Part shown: piece by piece, positions 9,022-16,949 of the stretch | Layout of the letters: each line of letters starts with the position of its first letter | Position numbering within the stretch: position 1 is the stretch's first letter | NCBI RefSeq assembly: GCF_024345855.1 | Contig: NZ_JAGQBX010000025.1 | Span: forward strand, 1-36,691 | Direction of reading: 5' to 3' | DNA length: 36,691 bases | Source of the DNA: Synechococcus sp. GreenBA-s | GTDB lineage: Bacteria; Cyanobacteriota; Cyanobacteriia; PCC-6307; Cyanobiaceae | Translations under genes and position numbers: made by a program | The notes under the pieces: model-generated | The model's database searches: none | Told to the model about the DNA's origin: nothing | Seen by the model: the letters and a program-made list of their open reading frames with translations, nothing else

Positions 9022-9834
9022 TCAGGCCTTCTCCAGGCGGCCGTAGAGCTGGCCGGAGATCTTCACGTCGAGGGCCTTCTTGGTGCCCATGTCGGTGTCG
9101 GAGGGCTGGAGGGCGGTGAACACGCCGGCGAACTCACCGGTGGAGGCATCAACCTTGGTGATCGAGAGCTCCATGGTGCCCGTGCCGTCCACGTAGCGCT
9201 TGACGCTCTCGCCGACGAAGTCATCCCCGGCCGGCACCAGACCCTGGGCGTACTCCACGCCGGTGGTCAGACCACGGCCCTTGGGATCCAGGAAGTTGGA
9301 GGTGCGGTAGCTGGGCACCCGGTAGGAACCGGTGAAGTCGGTGCTGGTGCTGATGGCGGCGCCTGCAGCCTTGGCATCGAGCTCCTTGCTGGAGAACACG
9401 AAGGGCACCTCTTCACCGCCGGGCATCAGCACGGTCACCAGCTGGAAGTCCAGACCGCCCAGCTCAACAAAGCTGAGGTCGTCGCCGGAGACCTTCAGAT
9501 CGCCGTACACCTGATCCAGGCTGGTGGTGTAGCGGGTGAGGATCTTGCTGGGAACGAACTGGGCTTCCTGGCGCTTGTTGGCCGGCTCACCCTTCACGTA
9601 CACCTCGCTGGGGTGCAGGCAGATCTCGCGCAGCTGGTACTTGGCCGAGCCATCGAGGGGGATGGAGCCCCGGGCCGATTCGGGCAGGGTCGGGCAGTCG
9701 TTGGCCAGACCGGTGTTGTGGATGTCGTCGTAGGTGAGGTTGGCCCGTTCGACAGCCTTGGCGCCGCCGCCACACGCGGTGACCAGGGTCAGACAGAGCG
9801 CCAGCGCAAGGGCCAGCAGGGGACGGAAACGCAT
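9022..9834 (-). CDS. psbO: Photosystem II manganese-stabilising protein PsbO
   Basis: A 270-residue precursor of the 33-kDa extrinsic PSII subunit, which sits on the lumenal side and stabilises the Mn4CaO5 cluster. The mature part starts near NLTYDDIHNTGLANDCP, and KYQLREICLHPSEVYVKGE and the GRGLTTGVEYAQGLVPAG region are typical. Two Cys (in NDCP and EICL) form the conserved disulfide. The signal sequence ends LVTACGGG, which fits a lipobox (L-V-T-A|C), so the protein may be lipid-anchored rather than freely soluble as in Synechocystis. It has a strong terminator downstream and a candidate promoter 60 bp upstream, and is divergent from the gene at 9975. Confidence 0.97.
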   Translation of the reverse strand: MRFRPLLALALALCLTLVTACGGGAKAVERANLTYDDIHNTGLANDCPTLPESARGSIPLDGSAKYQLREICLHPSEVYVKGEPANKRQEAQFVPSKILTRYTTSLDQVYGDLKVSGDDLSFVELGGLDFQLVTVLMPGGEEVPFVFSSKELDAKAAGAAISTSTDFTGSYRVPSYRTSNFLDPKGRGLTTGVEYAQGLVPAGDDFVGESVKRYVDGTGTMELSITKVDASTGEFAGVFTALQPSDTDMGTKKALDVKISGQLYGRLEKA

Positions 9835-9890
9835 GGGTAAAAGCCGGTCTGGCAGGGGAAATCCTCTGTTTGGGGGTGCGCCCGTTCGCG

Positions 9891-9896
9891 ATAGTA
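9891..9896 (-). promoter_or_regulatory. Candidate -10 box for psbO
   Basis: TACTAT on the minus strand matches five of six bases of the TATAAT consensus and lies 57-62 bp before the psbO start, in the 140-bp divergent gap. No good -35 hexamer is seen at 17 bp, which is common for strong cyanobacterial photosynthesis promoters. Confidence 0.4.
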
Positions 9897-9974
9897 CCGG
9901 TGCAAAACCCTGATTCCGCGTACCATGTCGCGGCTCTCAACAACCTGTAGGCGGGCCTGAAGCCCGAAGGCCCC

Positions 9975-10385
9975 ATGAGCGACGGCAGCAGCCCACCGGC
10001 CACCCCCCTGGCGGCGCCTGCGCCCCTCCCTGCAGGCGCCGGCGAGGACAGCTGGGCCCCCCGCCTCGACGCCCTGCTCACCGGGTTCAGCGCCCTGGCG
10101 GCCGAACTCGACGGCCAGCCCGAGGCCCTGCTCGCGCTGCTGCGCCGCCTGGAGGAGCTGCACCGCACCATCCAGGACGGCCCCTTCCGCGCCAGCCTGC
10201 CGGGGGACCGCAACCAGCTCTTCGATCTGCTGCAGAACCTGGAGCGCAGCGGCGGCTGGCCCTACATCCCCCGCCTGCAGCTGCGCACCTTCATGGATCT
10301 GCTGCAGCGCGAGGACCCGACCGCGGCGATGGTCAGCACCAGCCCCGCCAGCAGCCCCAGCGACGACACGCCGCTGGCCGCCTGA
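9975..10385 (+). CDS. Conserved picocyanobacterial protein of unknown function
   Basis: A 136-residue protein with a disordered Ala/Pro/Ser N-terminus (to about residue 35) and C-terminus (from about 115) around a helical, leucine-rich core. The core contains LLALLRRLEELHRTIQDGPFRASLP and NQLFDLLQNLERSGGWPYIPRLQLRTFMDLL. There is no signal peptide or membrane span. I do not recognise a named domain. It is divergent from psbO and ends 6 bp before the convergent coaBC stop, an arrangement I believe recurs in marine Synechococcus, but no function follows from it. Confidence 0.75.
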   Translation: MSDGSSPPATPLAAPAPLPAGAGEDSWAPRLDALLTGFSALAAELDGQPEALLALLRRLEELHRTIQDGPFRASLPGDRNQLFDLLQNLERSGGWPYIPRLQLRTFMDLLQREDPTAAMVSTSPASSPSDDTPLAA

Positions 10386-10391
10386 AGCCCA

Positions 10392-11675
10392 TCAGCCCGG
10401 CAGCAGGGCCCCCAGGGCGGTGAGCAGCCGGTGGGCCAGGGCCAGCTTGGCGGCGGGCTCCAGCCGCAGCTCCTGGGCGCCGGGGCCCAGCAGCCAGCCC
10501 TCGTTGGCGGCACTGGCGAAGCCCACGCCAGGCCGGTCGATCGGATTGGCGAACAGCAGGTCGCAGCCCTTGCGGGCGAGCTTGGCCCGGGCCTCGGGCA
10601 GCACCGCGCCGGTCTGGGCCGCGAACCCCAGGATCCGCTGACCCGCCGGCCGCCGCGCCACCAGCTCCGCCAGCAGGTCGGGCACCGGCTGCCAGCCCCC
10701 CTCCAGCGCGGCGGCCAGGCTGGCCTTGTCGAGTTTGGCGGCCAGGGGTTCGGCCCGGCGGTGGTCGGCCACCGCCGCGGCCATGGCGATGGCATCGGCC
10801 TCGGGCTGCAGCTGCCGCAGCCGCTCCTGCAGCTCGGCCCCGCTGTCGATCGGGTGGCAGCGCAGGCCCTCCAGCCAGGCGGACGGCAGGGCCAGGGGAC
10901 CGTGCACGAGATCCACCTGGGCACCCCGCAGCCGGGCCGCCTGGGCCAGCAGCACCCCCATCCGGCCGGTGCTGGGGTTGCTCAGGCAGCGGGCCGGATC
11001 GAGCCACTCACGCGTCGGGCCGGCCGTCACCAGCAGGCGGCGCCCCTGCCAGTCGCGGCGGCAGCCCCACAGGGCCAGGGATTCCAGGGCCAGGAGCAGC
11101 AGCTCGGGCTCGGCCATGCGACCGGCCCCCTGGCGGTCGCAGGCCAGCAGCCCCTCGGCGGGGCCGAGCGGCAGCACCTGCTCGTAGCGCTGCAGATCGG
11201 CCCAGTTGCGGGCCACGCCGGGGCAGGCCCACATGGCCGTGTTCATGGCGGCGGCCGCCAGCACCGGCGCCTCCGTGGCCAGCAGCAGCGACGCCAGCAG
11301 CGTGTCGCCCAGGCCCTGCACCCAGCGGCCCAGGCTGGTGGCACTCAGGGGGGCCAGCAGCACCAGCTCGGCCCACTCCGCCAGCTCGATGTGCAGGGGC
11401 CGCGGCTCCCGGTGGCTCCACTGGTCGGCGTCGAGGTGGCAGGGCTGGCGGCTGAGGCTGGCCAGCGCCACCGGACTCACCAGCCGCTCGGCGCTCGGGG
11501 TGAGCACGCAGCGCACCTGGGCGCCGCGCTTGGCCAGGGCACTCACCACCAGCGGCAGCTTCACGGCGGCGATGCTGCCGCTGATCCCCACCAGGATGCG
11601 CCGGCCAGCCAGGGGGTCGGCGGGACCAGCCCCCTCGCCCGCCGCGGGATCCGTGGGGGCTCCGTCAGTCCTCAT
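10392..11675 (-). CDS. coaBC: Bifunctional PPC decarboxylase / PPC synthetase
   Basis: A 427-residue fusion that carries out two steps of coenzyme A synthesis: joining 4'-phosphopantothenate to cysteine (CoaB) and decarboxylating the product (CoaC, FMN-dependent). The N-terminal flavoprotein half shows GISGSIAAVKLP, AAAMNTAMW (PxMN-type motif) and LLACDRQGAGRM with the catalytic Cys. The C-terminal half shows VTAGPTREWLDPARCLSNPSTGRMG, MAAAVADHR and a KLDK segment. The ATG at 11675 lies 11 bp inside the upstream DUF2555 gene, so the two are translated as an overlapping pair. Confidence 0.94.
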   Translation of the reverse strand: MRTDGAPTDPAAGEGAGPADPLAGRRILVGISGSIAAVKLPLVVSALAKRGAQVRCVLTPSAERLVSPVALASLSRQPCHLDADQWSHREPRPLHIELAEWAELVLLAPLSATSLGRWVQGLGDTLLASLLLATEAPVLAAAAMNTAMWACPGVARNWADLQRYEQVLPLGPAEGLLACDRQGAGRMAEPELLLLALESLALWGCRRDWQGRRLLVTAGPTREWLDPARCLSNPSTGRMGVLLAQAARLRGAQVDLVHGPLALPSAWLEGLRCHPIDSGAELQERLRQLQPEADAIAMAAAVADHRRAEPLAAKLDKASLAAALEGGWQPVPDLLAELVARRPAGQRILGFAAQTGAVLPEARAKLARKGCDLLFANPIDRPGVGFASAANEGWLLGPGAQELRLEPAAKLALAHRLLTALGALLPG

Positions 11676-11940
11676 CGAAGGGTTCCTGGTCCACCAGATG
11701 CACGTAGGGGCGGGCCAGCTCAGGGCGGTGGATCGCCAGGGAGCGCATCAGGTGCCAGTCCTGCAGGCCGGCGAAGGGGGTGGGGTAGTCGTCCTCATCG
11801 AGACGGCGCGCCAGCTCGGCGATGGCCGCCTCATCGAAGGAGGCGATCAGCTCGGGCGTGATCGATCCGGGCTCCGGTGCTTGGGGCTCGGTCATGGCGG
11901 GAGCGGCTCGGGCTCCTGCATTCTCGGTCCAGGCGGACAC
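11665..11940 (-). CDS. Small DUF2555-type cyanobacterial protein
   Basis: A 91-residue acidic protein; starting at the second ATG (11895) it would be 76 residues, which fits the family better because the first 15 residues look unlike coding sequence. The core IASFDEAAIAELARRLDEDDYPTPFAGLQDWHLMRSLAIHRPEL and the acidic end VDQEPFDED resemble DUF2555, a cyanobacteria-specific family of unknown function. Its stop lies 11 bp inside coaBC, so translation is probably coupled. Confidence 0.8.
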   Translation of the reverse strand: MSAWTENAGARAAPAMTEPQAPEPGSITPELIASFDEAAIAELARRLDEDDYPTPFAGLQDWHLMRSLAIHRPELARPYVHLVDQEPFDED

Positions 11941-12018
11941 CGCAGCAGCAGGCTGCAGGGACAGGGCCGTTGCTGATAACTTCGCTGCAGGGCCGGAGCC
12001 CGCTCCGATGCCGCCCCA

Positions 12019-12091
12019 GGGGAATTAGCTCAGCTGGTAGAGCGCTGCGATCGCACCGCAGAGGTCAGGGGTTCGAGTCCCCTATTCTCCA
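12019..12091 (+). tRNA. tRNA-Ala (anticodon CGC)
   Basis: A 73-nt cloverleaf without encoded CCA. The acceptor stem GGGGAAT (12019-12025) pairs with ATTCTCC (12084-12090) with one G-U pair; the discriminator is A12091. The D arm is GCTC/GAGC, the anticodon stem CTGCG/CGCAG, and the T arm AGGGG-TTCGAGT-CCCCT. The anticodon CGC lies at 12052-12054 and reads GCG codons, which are common in this GC-rich genome. The HIP1 octamer GCGATCGC (12047-12054) runs through the anticodon stem and loop. Confidence 0.97.
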
Positions 12092-12169
12092 TCGACAGCC
12101 GGCAGCACGGGCCGTGGCCAACGGCCGGCTCAGGGCACCACAGCCGGTCCTTCCCCGTGGGGAGCAGCG

Positions 12170-12331
12170 ATGAACTGGAGCACCGAGGCCGAGGCCAAGT
12201 TGAAGGAAGTGCCCTTCTTTGTGCGGCCCGCCGTGCGCAAGCGCATCGAGGTGATGGCCACGGAAGCGGGCCTCGGCAGCATCGATCTGAGCTTCTACGA
12301 AGACGCCAAGGCCCGCTTCGGCCAGAAATGA
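12170..12331 (+). CDS. Stand-alone PCP_red domain mini-protein
   Basis: A 53-residue protein, MNWSTEAEAKLKEVPFF...DLSFYEDAKARFGQK, that matches the small helical PCP_red domain found at the C-terminus of light-independent protochlorophyllide reductase subunit ChlB. The pattern W-x3-A-x2-L-x2-VPFFVRPxVR-x2-IE-x3-A is clear. Here it stands alone, as in several cyanobacterial small proteins; what it does apart from ChlB is not known. ATG at 12170 is preceded by GGGGAGCA (RBS-like). The stop TGA overlaps the next ATG as ATGA, so the two genes are probably coupled. Confidence 0.8.
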   Translation: MNWSTEAEAKLKEVPFFVRPAVRKRIEVMATEAGLGSIDLSFYEDAKARFGQK

Positions 12332-12555
12332 GCGGCCGCGTCCGATCCGGCCAAGCCCAGACCCCACCGCCTCGCCTCCCCCGTCTCCACGCTGTGCTCG
12401 GCAACGGCAGCCTGCCCCGCAAACGCACCCTGGCGGGCCTCGGCGCCCTCGGTGCGGTCCTGGCCCTGGGCAGGCCGGTGGTTCTGGTGGGATACGGCGC
12501 CTATGCCCTGGGCCGGGCCCTGGCCGGCGGGCGATGCGGTAAAAGGGAGGCCTGA
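12328..12555 (+). CDS. Small predicted membrane protein
   Basis: A 75-residue frame starting at the ATGA overlap with the PCP_red gene. The first 35 residues are basic and proline-rich, then TLAGLGALGAVLALGRPVVLVGYGAYALGRALAGG forms a single hydrophobic stretch rich in Gly and Ala. No family is recognised. Support comes from the overlap and from filling the gap before the next start (12572), so it may be real, but a high-GC chance frame cannot be excluded. Confidence 0.45.
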   Translation: MSGRVRSGQAQTPPPRLPRLHAVLGNGSLPRKRTLAGLGALGAVLALGRPVVLVGYGAYALGRALAGGRCGKREA

Positions 12556-12571
12556 ACCGGAACCCGACGCC

Positions 12572-12772
12572 ATGTCGCAGTCGAAGCGCGAACAGGTGGT
12601 GAGCCACCTGCGTTATATCCGCCAGGAACTGCGCGAGATGCACCAGGGCGTGATGGACGATGGCCTGCTGCCGGAGGCCGGTGAAGTGCGCGGCGTGATG
12701 GCCCAGATGGAGGCGCTGCTGGAGCTGCTGGAGGGCAAGGGCTCCCGCAAGAACAAGGACAGCGACGGCTGA
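12572..12772 (+). CDS. Small helical cyanobacterial protein
   Basis: A 66-residue protein, MSQSKREQVVSHLRYIRQELREMHQGV..., that looks wholly helical, with heptad-like leucines/methionines and a basic tail GKGSRKNKDSDG. No family name is recognised, but the even charge pattern and normal codon use suggest a real gene. It follows the preceding stop by 16 bp and is followed by a terminator at 12887, so 12170-12772 looks like one short-gene transcription unit. Confidence 0.65.
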   Translation: MSQSKREQVVSHLRYIRQELREMHQGVMDDGLLPEAGEVRGVMAQMEALLELLEGKGSRKNKDSDG

Positions 12773-13085
12773 AGCCAGCAACAGACAGCCCCATCAGAGG
12801 TATGTCGCACCTTGACAACAACCCCGCCGGCGGCGGCTTGCACATTCGGCGGGAACAGGCTTTTCTGCCCGCGTCCCCATCCCCCGGCCCGGGCTTCCGC
12901 CCGGGCTTTTTTCATGGCGAGGCGAGGGCGATCGCCGCAGCCAGGACCAACGACCGGCGTCCCATGGGACTCATCGCCGCCAAAATGGTGTAGAACCAGT
13001 CCGGCAGGGGCCGGGCCGGGGTGATGGGGATCGCCGTTTCAGCCCATCGCTCCCTGCCACCCTCCTGAGGGGGCCCGCCCATCCC
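12773..13085. other. Gene-poor gap of 313 bp with hairpins
   Basis: No convincing protein gene is seen on either strand. It contains TTGACA (12812-12817), an imperfect hairpin around 12850-12873 (GCGGG...CCCGC with an inner CAG/CTG), the strong terminator at 12887-12912, and a HIP1 octamer at 12928-12935. The 13010-13080 part may hold the promoter of the DUF565 gene, but no clear boxes stand out. Confidence 0.5.
12887..12912 (+). terminator. Rho-independent terminator
   Basis: GCCCGGGC (12887-12894), loop TTCC, GCCCGGGC (12899-12906), then six T (12907-12912). The stem is perfect and the orientation is plus, so it ends the short-gene run that stops at 12772, or a small RNA from the gap. Confidence 0.9.
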
Positions 13086-13490
13086 GTGCCCGACGCCACC
13101 CCCAACCGAGCCGGCCAACCTGCGGCGGCCAGCAGCCGCCAGTCCGCGCCCGGGCGCCGGCCGCAACGGACCCGACTGCAGGCCAGCCTGGGTGGGGCGG
13201 GTGCGCGGCTGCAGCGCTGGGCGGAGAACCCCTGGCGGCGCCTGTCGCTGCTGCTGATCGTGCTGTTCAGCTGCTTCTTCATGGGGGGAGCGATCGGCAC
13301 CATCACCGGCGCCCTGGCCTTCCTGGACCCCCTGGCCGCCCTGATCTGCGTGGTGGCGATCGAGCTGGCGGTGCGCTGGCGCCGACAGCTGCTGCAGCAA
13401 CCGGGCGATCGCCTTGGCCTGCAGCTGCTGGACATGGCCCGCATCGGCCTGCTCTACGGCCTGCTGCTGGAGGGCTTCAAGCTGCTCTGA
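13086..13490 (+). CDS. DUF565 / Ycf20-like membrane protein
   Basis: A 134-residue protein with a basic, disordered N-terminus (to about 45) followed by RWAENPWRRLSLLLIVLFSCFFMGGAIGTITG, a second hydrophobic stretch ALAFLDPLAALICVVAIELAV and a third, LLDMARIGLLYGLLLEGFKLL. This is the DUF565 family, whose plastid member is Ycf20. Ycf20-like proteins in algae and plants have been linked to non-photochemical quenching; a role here is only inferred. The frame opens at a GTG (13086); no ATG lies upstream in frame near it. It converges on pyrB. Confidence 0.82.
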   Translation: MPDATPNRAGQPAAASSRQSAPGRRPQRTRLQASLGGAGARLQRWAENPWRRLSLLLIVLFSCFFMGGAIGTITGALAFLDPLAALICVVAIELAVRWRRQLLQQPGDRLGLQLLDMARIGLLYGLLLEGFKLL

Positions 13491-13514
13491 GCAGCCGCGC
13501 CTCCGCGGGCGGCA

Positions 13515-14540
13515 TCAGCCCGCCGGCCCCCCGGCGGCCGCCAGCAGGTAGAGCAGGGCCATGCGGATCGGGATGCCGTTGGTCACCTGCTCGTCCACCA
13601 GACAGATCTCAGGATCGTCGAGCAGGGCTCCGCTCATCTCCACGCCGCGGTTCACCGGGCCCGGATGCAGCACCGGCACCGGCCGGCCGCAGAGCTCCAG
13701 ACGCTGGTGCGTGAGGCCGAAGCGACGGTGGTAGGCCTCCAGGCTGGTGAGCAGGTGCTGGTGCATGCGCTCCTTCTGCAGCCGCAGGGTCATCACCGCA
13801 TCGGCGCCCGGCAGGGCCGCCTCCAGGCTGCGCGCCACCGTGACCCGGCCGCGCCGGTCCACAGGATCCCGGGCCTGGCCCGGCGGCGGCGCCGCCACGA
13901 ACGCGGCGAAGGCCTCGGGCAGCAGGGTGGACGGGCCGCACAGCACCACGTCGGCGCCGCAGGCCGTGAGGGCCCAGAGGTTGGAGCGCGCCACGCGCGA
14001 GTGCAGCACGTCGCCCACGATCACGATGCGGCGCCCCCGCAGCGCCTCCGGGCCGGGCCGCTCCGGCGCGAAGTGGCGCGCCAGGGTGAACAGATCCAGC
14101 AACCCCTGGCTGGGGTGGCTGTGCAGCCCATCGCCGCCGTTGAGCACCGCCACCCGGGCGCCGCTGGCCTCCAGGTCCCGCGCCAGGGCGGCGGGCACGC
14201 CGGTGCAGCGGTGACGCACCACCAGCAGGTCCGCCCCCATCGCCACGTAGGTGCGCACGGTGTCCAGCAGGCTCTCGCCCTTGCTCAGGGAGCTGGAGGA
14301 GGGCGAGAAGCTCTGCACATCGGCCGAGAGGCGCTTGGCGGCGAGCTCGAAGCTGCTGCGGGTGCGGGTGCTGGGCTCGAAGAAGAAGGTGGTCACCAGG
14401 CGGCCCTGCAGCGCCGGCAGCTTGCGGGCGCCGCTGGTGGGCAGAGCCCGGAAGCGCTGGGCCAGCTCCAGCACGGTGGCGTAGTCGTCCAGCGAGAAGG
14501 CCGCCAGATCGAGCACGTGGCGATGGCTCCAACCGCTCAC
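13515..14540 (-). CDS. pyrB: Aspartate carbamoyltransferase catalytic subunit
   Basis: Condenses carbamoyl phosphate with aspartate in pyrimidine synthesis. The 341-residue product carries [18 protein letters not shown] (carbamoyl-phosphate loop), [12 protein letters not shown], and [11 protein letters not shown] near the end, all in normal order. A longer open frame reaches 14726 but that part is the antisense of nothing and overlaps mpg in another frame; the protein family starts near [16 protein letters not shown] therefore choose the GTG at 14538-14540, which overlaps the mpg stop as GTGA. No regulatory pyrI gene is in the window. Confidence 0.95.
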   Translation of the reverse strand: MSGWSHRHVLDLAAFSLDDYATVLELAQRFRALPTSGARKLPALQGRLVTTFFFEPSTRTRSSFELAAKRLSADVQSFSPSSSSLSKGESLLDTVRTYVAMGADLLVVRHRCTGVPAALARDLEASGARVAVLNGGDGLHSHPSQGLLDLFTLARHFAPERPGPEALRGRRIVIVGDVLHSRVARSNLWALTACGADVVLCGPSTLLPEAFAAFVAAPPPGQARDPVDRRGRVTVARSLEAALPGADAVMTLRLQKERMHQHLLTSLEAYHRRFGLTHQRLELCGRPVPVLHPGPVNRGVEMSGALLDDPEICLVDEQVTNGIPIRMALLYLLAAAGGPAG

Positions 14541-15205
14541 GCCGGCTCGCCTCCGCGGCTGGCGCTGGGGGCCCAGGCCGCCGCCGCGGGCGGGGTGCGA
14601 TCGCCAGGGGCGCGGCGGCTGACGCTGCGGCTGGGCTGCAGATACCAGCGCCAGGGAAGCTCCTGGCCCTGGCTGATGCCGATGCGGGTGGTCTGCCTCA
14701 CCGCCACGCGCCCCTCCCGCTGCCACTGCTGCATCCGATCTTGCAACGGGGCGGGGCGGGAGGCCAGCCAGAGGCCCCGATCGGGATCGGCGGGCTGGGC
14801 GTCGTGGGCGCGGTCGAGGCCAAACCGGCGGGCCAGCAGCGCCGGCCCGGCCGCCACCCGCTCCGGTTCCGCGGGCAGGGCGGCGGCCCGCAGCAGCACG
14901 CCGTTGGCCCAGTCGGCCCGACCGGTGACCACGTTCACGCAGTGATGAAGGCCATAGCTCACGTACACATAGAAGCGCCCCGGCTCACCGAACAGGGTTT
15001 CGTTACTGGGGCTGCGGCGGCGATGTCCGTGGCAGGCGGGCTCGCTCTGGCAGTAGGCCTCGGTTTCCACAATCACGCCCCAGAGCAGGGAGCCATCGGC
15101 CTGGCGCCGCACCAGCCGGCAGCCCACCAGCTCCGGCGCCACCCGCTCGGCCGGGCGGGCGAAAAAGGAGCGGGGCAGGGCAGAGCGGATCACGAACGCA
15201 GCCAT
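14537..15205 (-). CDS. 3-methyladenine DNA glycosylase (AAG/MPG family)
   Basis: A 222-residue monofunctional glycosylase that removes alkylated purines and hypoxanthine from DNA. It shows the family's catalytic region GVIVETEAY (the second Glu activates water), [27 protein letters not shown], and [17 protein letters not shown]. The C-terminus adds a basic tail. It overlaps pyrB by 4 bp (GTGA) and heads that pair. The upstream 244 bp hold no clear gene. Confidence 0.92.
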   Translation of the reverse strand: MAAFVIRSALPRSFFARPAERVAPELVGCRLVRRQADGSLLWGVIVETEAYCQSEPACHGHRRRSPSNETLFGEPGRFYVYVSYGLHHCVNVVTGRADWANGVLLRAAALPAEPERVAAGPALLARRFGLDRAHDAQPADPDRGLWLASRPAPLQDRMQQWQREGRVAVRQTTRIGISQGQELPWRWYLQPSRSVSRRAPGDRTPPAAAAWAPSASRGGEPA

Positions 15206-15449
15206 GCGGTGGGCCTGAGATCAGCGCGGGCTCTCCCCGACAGCCAGAGCCCCGCTGGCCAGGCCCACGGGTCCCACGCCGGTCGGTGCCGATGGGCGGA
15301 GGCTACGGGGCTCCGCCGCCTCTGGGGGCTCCACCAGCTCCATCTGGCAGCTCCAGGCCCACGCCCTGCAAGTCCAAGGCTTGCGACAGAACCTCGCCAC
15401 AGGCCTTGGGGGCGCCAGAGTGCAGCCAGGAATCTCCGCCTGCCCCAGG

Positions 15450-15587
15450 ATGGACGCCACCGGCTTCAATCTCGGAACCGTGCTGCTGGCCACCAGCGGC
15501 CTGTTCGTACTCGCCAGCCTCTACTTCGGCACCAGGGGCGGCTACTACGACAGCGACGACTACGACGGCAACGGCACGGCCCACTGA
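15450..15587 (+). CDS. 45-residue single-span membrane protein (NdhP-like?)
   Basis: MDATGFNLGTVLLATSGLFVLASLYFGTRGG... has one hydrophobic helix (residues 7-26) followed by a short soluble tail with YYDSDDYDGNGTAH. Such one-helix proteins with an FGTRGG-YYDxDxYxGxG tail occur throughout cyanobacteria. I associate the pattern with NdhP, a small NDH-1L subunit, but this is from memory and not secure, so no symbol is given. ATG at 15450 is chosen because the conserved part starts there; a longer in-frame extension to 15381 looks non-coding. It converges with the DUF6679-type gene. Confidence 0.7.
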   Translation: MDATGFNLGTVLLATSGLFVLASLYFGTRGGYYDSDDYDGNGTAH

Positions 15588-15633
15588 AGACGGCTCACTG
15601 CGGGCAGCCCACTGAGGCAGGCCGGCCGGGCGT

Positions 15634-15930
15634 TCAGGAGCTCGGCAGCTGCTCCGACTCGGGACAGTCGCCGGTGACCGCCAGGTCCTCCGCGTCGGCG
15701 CTGCGGCTGACGCAGGCCAGGCGGGTGCTCACGGCCCCGATCGAATCGAGCCGCACGCACTCCTCCCAGCTCTGGTGCTCGTCGTCCTCTTCGGCGTCGT
15801 AGCGGAGGGTCACCAGATCGCCCTCCAGCTCAACCACCAGGGCCTGCTCGATCCAGCGCTGCTGATCCCGCAGGAACACCCACACGGGGCGCTGCTCGCA
15901 CTGGAAGCGGTAGAGCTTGCGGTGAAGCAT
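15634..15930 (-). CDS. DUF6679-type cyanobacterial protein
   Basis: A 98-residue acidic soluble protein: MLHRKLYRFQCEQRPVWVFL, then RDQQRWIEQALVVELEGDLVTLRYDAEEDDEHQSWEE and VRLDSIGAVSTRLACVSR. The beta-strand-rich pattern and the ERA/GDLVTLRY-EEED-SWEE-VRL-SIGAV order fit the cyanobacterial family that I recall as DUF6679. Function is unknown. The divergent partner is the creatininase gene; TAGCAT at 15988-15993 (minus) could be its -10 box. Confidence 0.75.
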   Translation of the reverse strand: MLHRKLYRFQCEQRPVWVFLRDQQRWIEQALVVELEGDLVTLRYDAEEDDEHQSWEECVRLDSIGAVSTRLACVSRSADAEDLAVTGDCPESEQLPSS

Positions 15931-16027
15931 CGGACTGGCTCCGGCGGGGCGCGGCTCCAGCGGACGGGGCGGCGCCAGGTGGCATCAATGCTAGGGATGA
16001 TGGAGGGATTCGAGCCGGTCCGTCGTC

Positions 16028-16864
16028 GTGGTTGCCACCAGCCCCTCCAGCCCGCCCAGCCCCGCCGCCGGGGCGACAGCCCTGCCCGGGCCGGTGAGCG
16101 GCAGCGAGGCGATCCGCCTGCAGCTGCGCAGCTGGCCTGAGGTGGAGGACTACCTCAGGACCTGCAAGGGCGTGATCGTGCCCCTGGGCTCCACCGAGCA
16201 GCACGGCCCCACCGGCGCCATCGGCACCGACGCCCTCACCGCCGAGGCGGTGGCCCTTGAAGTGGGCCGCCGCACCGGCGTGCTGGTGACACCGGTGCAG
16301 GCCTTCGGCATGGCGGAACACCACCTGGGCTTCCCCGGCACGATGAGCCTCCAGCCGGCCACCCTTCTGGCCGTGATCCACGACCTGGTGCTGTCGCTGG
16401 CGCGCCACGGCTTCGAGCGGATCTACGTGATCAACGGCCACGGCGGCAACATCGCCACCACCAAGGCCGCCTTCGCCCAGGCCTACGGCACCGCCGCCGA
16501 CCGGGGCCTGGCCAGCGCCGGCTCCCTGCGCTGCAAGCTGGCCAACTGGTTCATGGCGCCCGAGGCCATGGGGCTGGCCCGGGAGCTCTACGGCGAGCGG
16601 GAGGGGCACCACGCCACCCCCAGCGAGATCGCCATCACCCTGCAGCTGGAGCCGAGCCTGGAAGCCAAGCAGCGCCCCCTGCCCGAAGCGGCTCCCGCCG
16701 GCCCCATCCACGGCCCGGACGACTTCCGCCGCCGCCACCCCGACGGCCGCATGGGCTCCGATCCCTCCCTGGCCACGGCGGAGCACGGCGCCCGCTTCCT
16801 GGAGGTGGCGGCCACGGCCCTGGCGGCGGATCTGGAGCGTTTCCTGCTGGACCCCCAGGCCTGA
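16028..16864 (+). CDS. Creatininase family metal-dependent amidohydrolase
   Basis: A 278-residue enzyme of the creatininase/creatinine amidohydrolase fold. It shows VIVPLGSTEQHGP, GTDALTAEAVA, the GMAEHHLGFPGTMSL block and VINGHGGN, which together carry the metal-binding Glu, His and Asp residues, and REGHHATPSEIA with the later His/Glu. In other members substrates include creatinine and formamidopyrimidine-like amides; the cyanobacterial substrate is not known. The first 22 residues are Pro/Ser-rich and the start is uncertain: GTG at 16028 is the furthest plausible, GTG at 16094 also fits. It precedes gatC by 85 bp on the same strand. Confidence 0.88.
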   Translation: MVATSPSSPPSPAAGATALPGPVSGSEAIRLQLRSWPEVEDYLRTCKGVIVPLGSTEQHGPTGAIGTDALTAEAVALEVGRRTGVLVTPVQAFGMAEHHLGFPGTMSLQPATLLAVIHDLVLSLARHGFERIYVINGHGGNIATTKAAFAQAYGTAADRGLASAGSLRCKLANWFMAPEAMGLARELYGEREGHHATPSEIAITLQLEPSLEAKQRPLPEAAPAGPIHGPDDFRRRHPDGRMGSDPSLATAEHGARFLEVAATALAADLERFLLDPQA

Positions 16865-16949
16865 CGGGCCGCCCTCGCACACCTGCAGCCCGACACCCAC
16901 CAGCGCCTAGGTTTCACCCCAACCAGCCCTCCCCGATCCCGCACCGACC

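Noticed and set aside
14541-14726. N-terminal extension of pyrB
   Set aside because: The extension overlaps mpg in another frame and lies outside the conserved family start; the GTG at 14540 makes a GTGA overlap.
15206-15449. Coding frame on either strand in the gap after mpg
   Set aside because: Open frames exist (for example minus 15221-15493) but have no start signal, family resemblance or sensible codon use. No RNA gene or promoter boxes were seen either.
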